64,000 nt of DNA from Aliicoccus persicus (GTDB taxonomy: Bacteria > Bacillota > Bacilli > Staphylococcales > Salinicoccaceae), in NCBI RefSeq assembly GCF_900110815.1, contig NZ_FOIT01000008.1, forward strand, positions 1 through 64,000, given 5' to 3'. Shown in pieces: positions 63,538-64,000 of the stretch. Below the pieces are notes generated by a model, which was not told where the DNA came from, ran no database searches, and was given only the letters and a program-made list of their open reading frames with translations. A program made the translations under genes and the position numbers. How positions within the stretch are numbered: position 1 is the stretch's first letter; every line of letters begins with the position of its first letter.

Positions 63538-64000
63538 GAAAGTATTAGGAGTATCACTAATGTCAGTATTTGCATTAGGTGCTGTACATAGTTTGGCAGA
63601 TGTTGAGAACGTATCTGCACAGGATGATGATACACTTACGATTGCTCTTGGAACAGATATGGTGACATTTGACATTCATAATCATGTTAATACATCTACT
63701 GAAGCTATTCACATCAACATGTTTAACTACCTATTTAAACGTAATGTTGAAACTGGTGAAATTGAAATGGATCTAGCTGAAAGTTACGAGATTATTGATG
63801 ACACTAGTTGGGAAGTAACGTTAAAAGAAGGTATACCATTTCATAATGGTGAAATCTTGGACTCAGAAGACGTTAAATATACACTAGAACGAGTTTCTAG
63901 TGATTCAACATTACTTGAGCATTCTAACTATGCAGTAATTGATGAAATCGAAGTTATTGATGATCTCACATTCATTATTCATACCGAAACTCCAGATCCA
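63521..64000 (+). CDS. Secreted SBP family 5 substrate-binding protein (partial, runs off window)
   Basis: First 160 residues only. Signal peptide without lipobox (ends VSA-QDD about 31-35), then LTIALGTDMVTFDIHNHVN, SYEIIDDTSWEVTLKEGIPFHNGE and EDVKYTLERV, as in the two SBPs at 12958 and 14721. The ATG overlaps the end of the amidohydrolase by 17 bp, with GGAGAGGT ahead, so the two are translated as a unit. Fourth member of the family in this window, counting the pseudogene. Confidence 0.92.
   Translation, partial: MKLNFKKVLGVSLMSVFALGAVHSLADVENVSAQDDDTLTIALGTDMVTFDIHNHVNTSTEAIHINMFNYLFKRNVETGEIEMDLAESYEIIDDTSWEVTLKEGIPFHNGEILDSEDVKYTLERVSSDSTLLEHSNYAVIDEIEVIDDLTFIIHTETPDP

Overview
This 64 kb window is a chromosomal segment of a low-GC Gram-positive coccus of the family Staphylococcaceae. 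The best guide is gene order. The stretch fumC - airSR - XRE regulator - DUF445 - ylbF-like - yhaO/yhaN/yhaM - prsA - hit - ecsAB - traP-like - hemE/hemH/hemY follows, as I remember it, the conserved staphylococcal order. Many exported proteins carry long Glu/Asp-rich segments and several genes are not typical of S. aureus (ppx-ppk, a DsbB-like protein, non-lipidated peptide-binding proteins). I therefore infer a halotolerant relative such as Jeotgalicoccus, Salinicoccus or Nosocomiicoccus rather than Staphylococcus itself. No genome comparison was run.

Layout. 1-2436: the 3' end of a 23S rRNA, a 5S rRNA and 21 tRNA genes, closed by a bidirectional terminator. 2434-9810: an ABM-domain protein, an RsgA-type GTPase behind a structured leader, an erythromycin-esterase-like exported protein, a tRNA-Leu, a membrane protein, an ATP-grasp ligase coupled to an amino-acid racemase (a possible D-aspartate cassette) and a beta-propeller lipoprotein. 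9827-18096: aldehyde dehydrogenase, aspartate ammonia-lyase, two closely related secreted peptide-binding proteins (SBP family 5) without a lipobox, a tiny lipoprotein and a PepSY protein with a poly-Asp tail. 18097-25673: DUF6176-like gene with D-serine dehydratase, queG, trmL, two flavin oxidoreductases, a 40-residue membrane peptide and fumC. 25677-31275: ppx-ppk, a pseudouridine synthase and a DsbB/thioredoxin-like thiol-oxidation pair. 31392-48794: the conserved block listed above.

48795-50174 is a scar region. It holds a decayed SBP5 pseudogene, a degenerate copy of the last codons of hemY, and a 41-bp tandem repeat array (nine full units) in front of lplA. 51261-53737 is the 5-oxoprolinase operon pxpBCA, followed by an IDEAL-domain gene. 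54200-62140 is a visibly AT-richer accessory island with a PHP/SMC-like ATPase (TrlF-like) and, divergently, a complete type III restriction-modification pair. A 15-bp near-identical direct repeat lies at both ends. The window ends in an M20 amidohydrolase overlapping a third SBP5 gene, behind a CodY-like operator.

How the genes work together: heme is made by the coproporphyrin branch (HemE, HemH/CpfC, HemY/CgoX). Extracytoplasmic protein quality involves PrsA, EcsAB and the DsbB/thioredoxin pair. Amino acids are handled by aspartase, fumarase, D-Ser dehydratase, 5-oxoprolinase and the peptide-binding proteins with the amidohydrolase. Defence is concentrated in the right-hand island. The least explained items are the alternating-stem RNA leader at 2871-3047, the 41-bp array, the acidic insert and minisatellite tail of PrsA, and the set of non-lipidated SBPs.
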